Shown one piece after another: positions 63,795 to 64,000 of a DNA stretch of 64,000 nucleotides. The notes beneath the pieces are model-generated. The model made no database searches and was not told where the DNA came from. It saw only the letters and a list, made by a program, of their open reading frames with translations. Position numbers and translations under genes: made by a program. Source of the DNA: Hemibagrus wyckioides (taxonomy: Eukaryota > Chordata > Actinopteri > Siluriformes > Bagridae); NCBI RefSeq assembly GCF_019097595.1, contig NC_080726.1:13161705-13225704 (forward strand), given 5' to 3'. Positions within the stretch are counted from its first letter, which is position 1, and each line of letters opens with the position of its first letter.

Positions 63795-64000
63795 GTATGT
63801 ACTTCAAAATCCATTCTACTTTCTGACTGGATGCACTGTGTGTTTTGAGTATTATTGCTTGTAACTAGTTGAATGACCAATCAAATCAAATGAAATTTTA
63901 AAGTGAATCTGCACAAAATGCTCGGTGTCATGTTCTGCTCTTACAGCCATGCCTGTAGTTTTATATTTGATGCTACTGTCTTGTTTTTTTTTGTTGTGTG

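Overview
The window is nuclear DNA of a ray-finned fish, most likely an otophysan teleost such as a catfish. It is AT-rich, has vertebrate-style split genes with GT-AG introns and CpG-rich promoters, and carries many Tc1/mariner relics and other short interspersed repeats of teleost type. The species is an inference; the teleost assignment rests on protein resemblance and repeat style.

Layout, left to right. 1-2.3 kb: a possible last coding exon of an unidentified plus-strand gene, then a palindromic Tc1 derivative (1337-2046). 2.3-7.3 kb: a four-exon Myb/SANT-like gene of the NAIF1 type, with a non-autonomous hAT element sitting 31 bp after its stop codon. 8.1-13.9 kb: a six-exon Rab1-family GTPase, with three Tc1 derivatives in its last intron. 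13.9-18 kb: one more Tc1 derivative, then a minus-strand connexin whose whole reading frame lies in one exon. 19.8-32.1 kb: vezf1, a six-zinc-finger transcription factor. 32.5-33.8 kb: a frameshifted Tc1 transposon. 36.0-54.3 kb: cuedc1, nine coding exons after a non-coding first exon and a 9.4-kb first intron. 58.4 kb to the end: the first five coding exons of wsb1, a WD-repeat/SOCS-box protein, which runs off the right edge.

The genes are independent housekeeping or regulatory loci. vezf1, cuedc1 and wsb1 have human counterparts that, as I recall, all lie on chromosome 17, so the window looks like a conserved vertebrate linkage block (recalled, not checked).

Most notable observations: (1) cuedc1 intron 7 has the full signature of a minor-spliceosome (U12) intron with AT-AG ends; without it the gene would appear to stop early. 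(2) A 1,245-bp Tc1 element with perfect ends, TA duplications and an uninterrupted 342-codon DD34E transposase lies in the next cuedc1 intron, beside an older Tc1-like element; a near-twin with a 2-bp frameshift lies 20 kb away in the same orientation. (3) Several Tc1 derivatives have unusual architecture: a foldback palindrome, a twice-inserted composite built from two Tc1 families, and ~500-bp elements keeping only the DNA-binding half of the transposase. (4) vezf1 has in-frame competing splice donors inside a zinc finger. I saw no RNA genes, CRISPR arrays or virus-derived genes, and no wholly new gene system. All splice sites were placed by eye and none is backed by transcript data.
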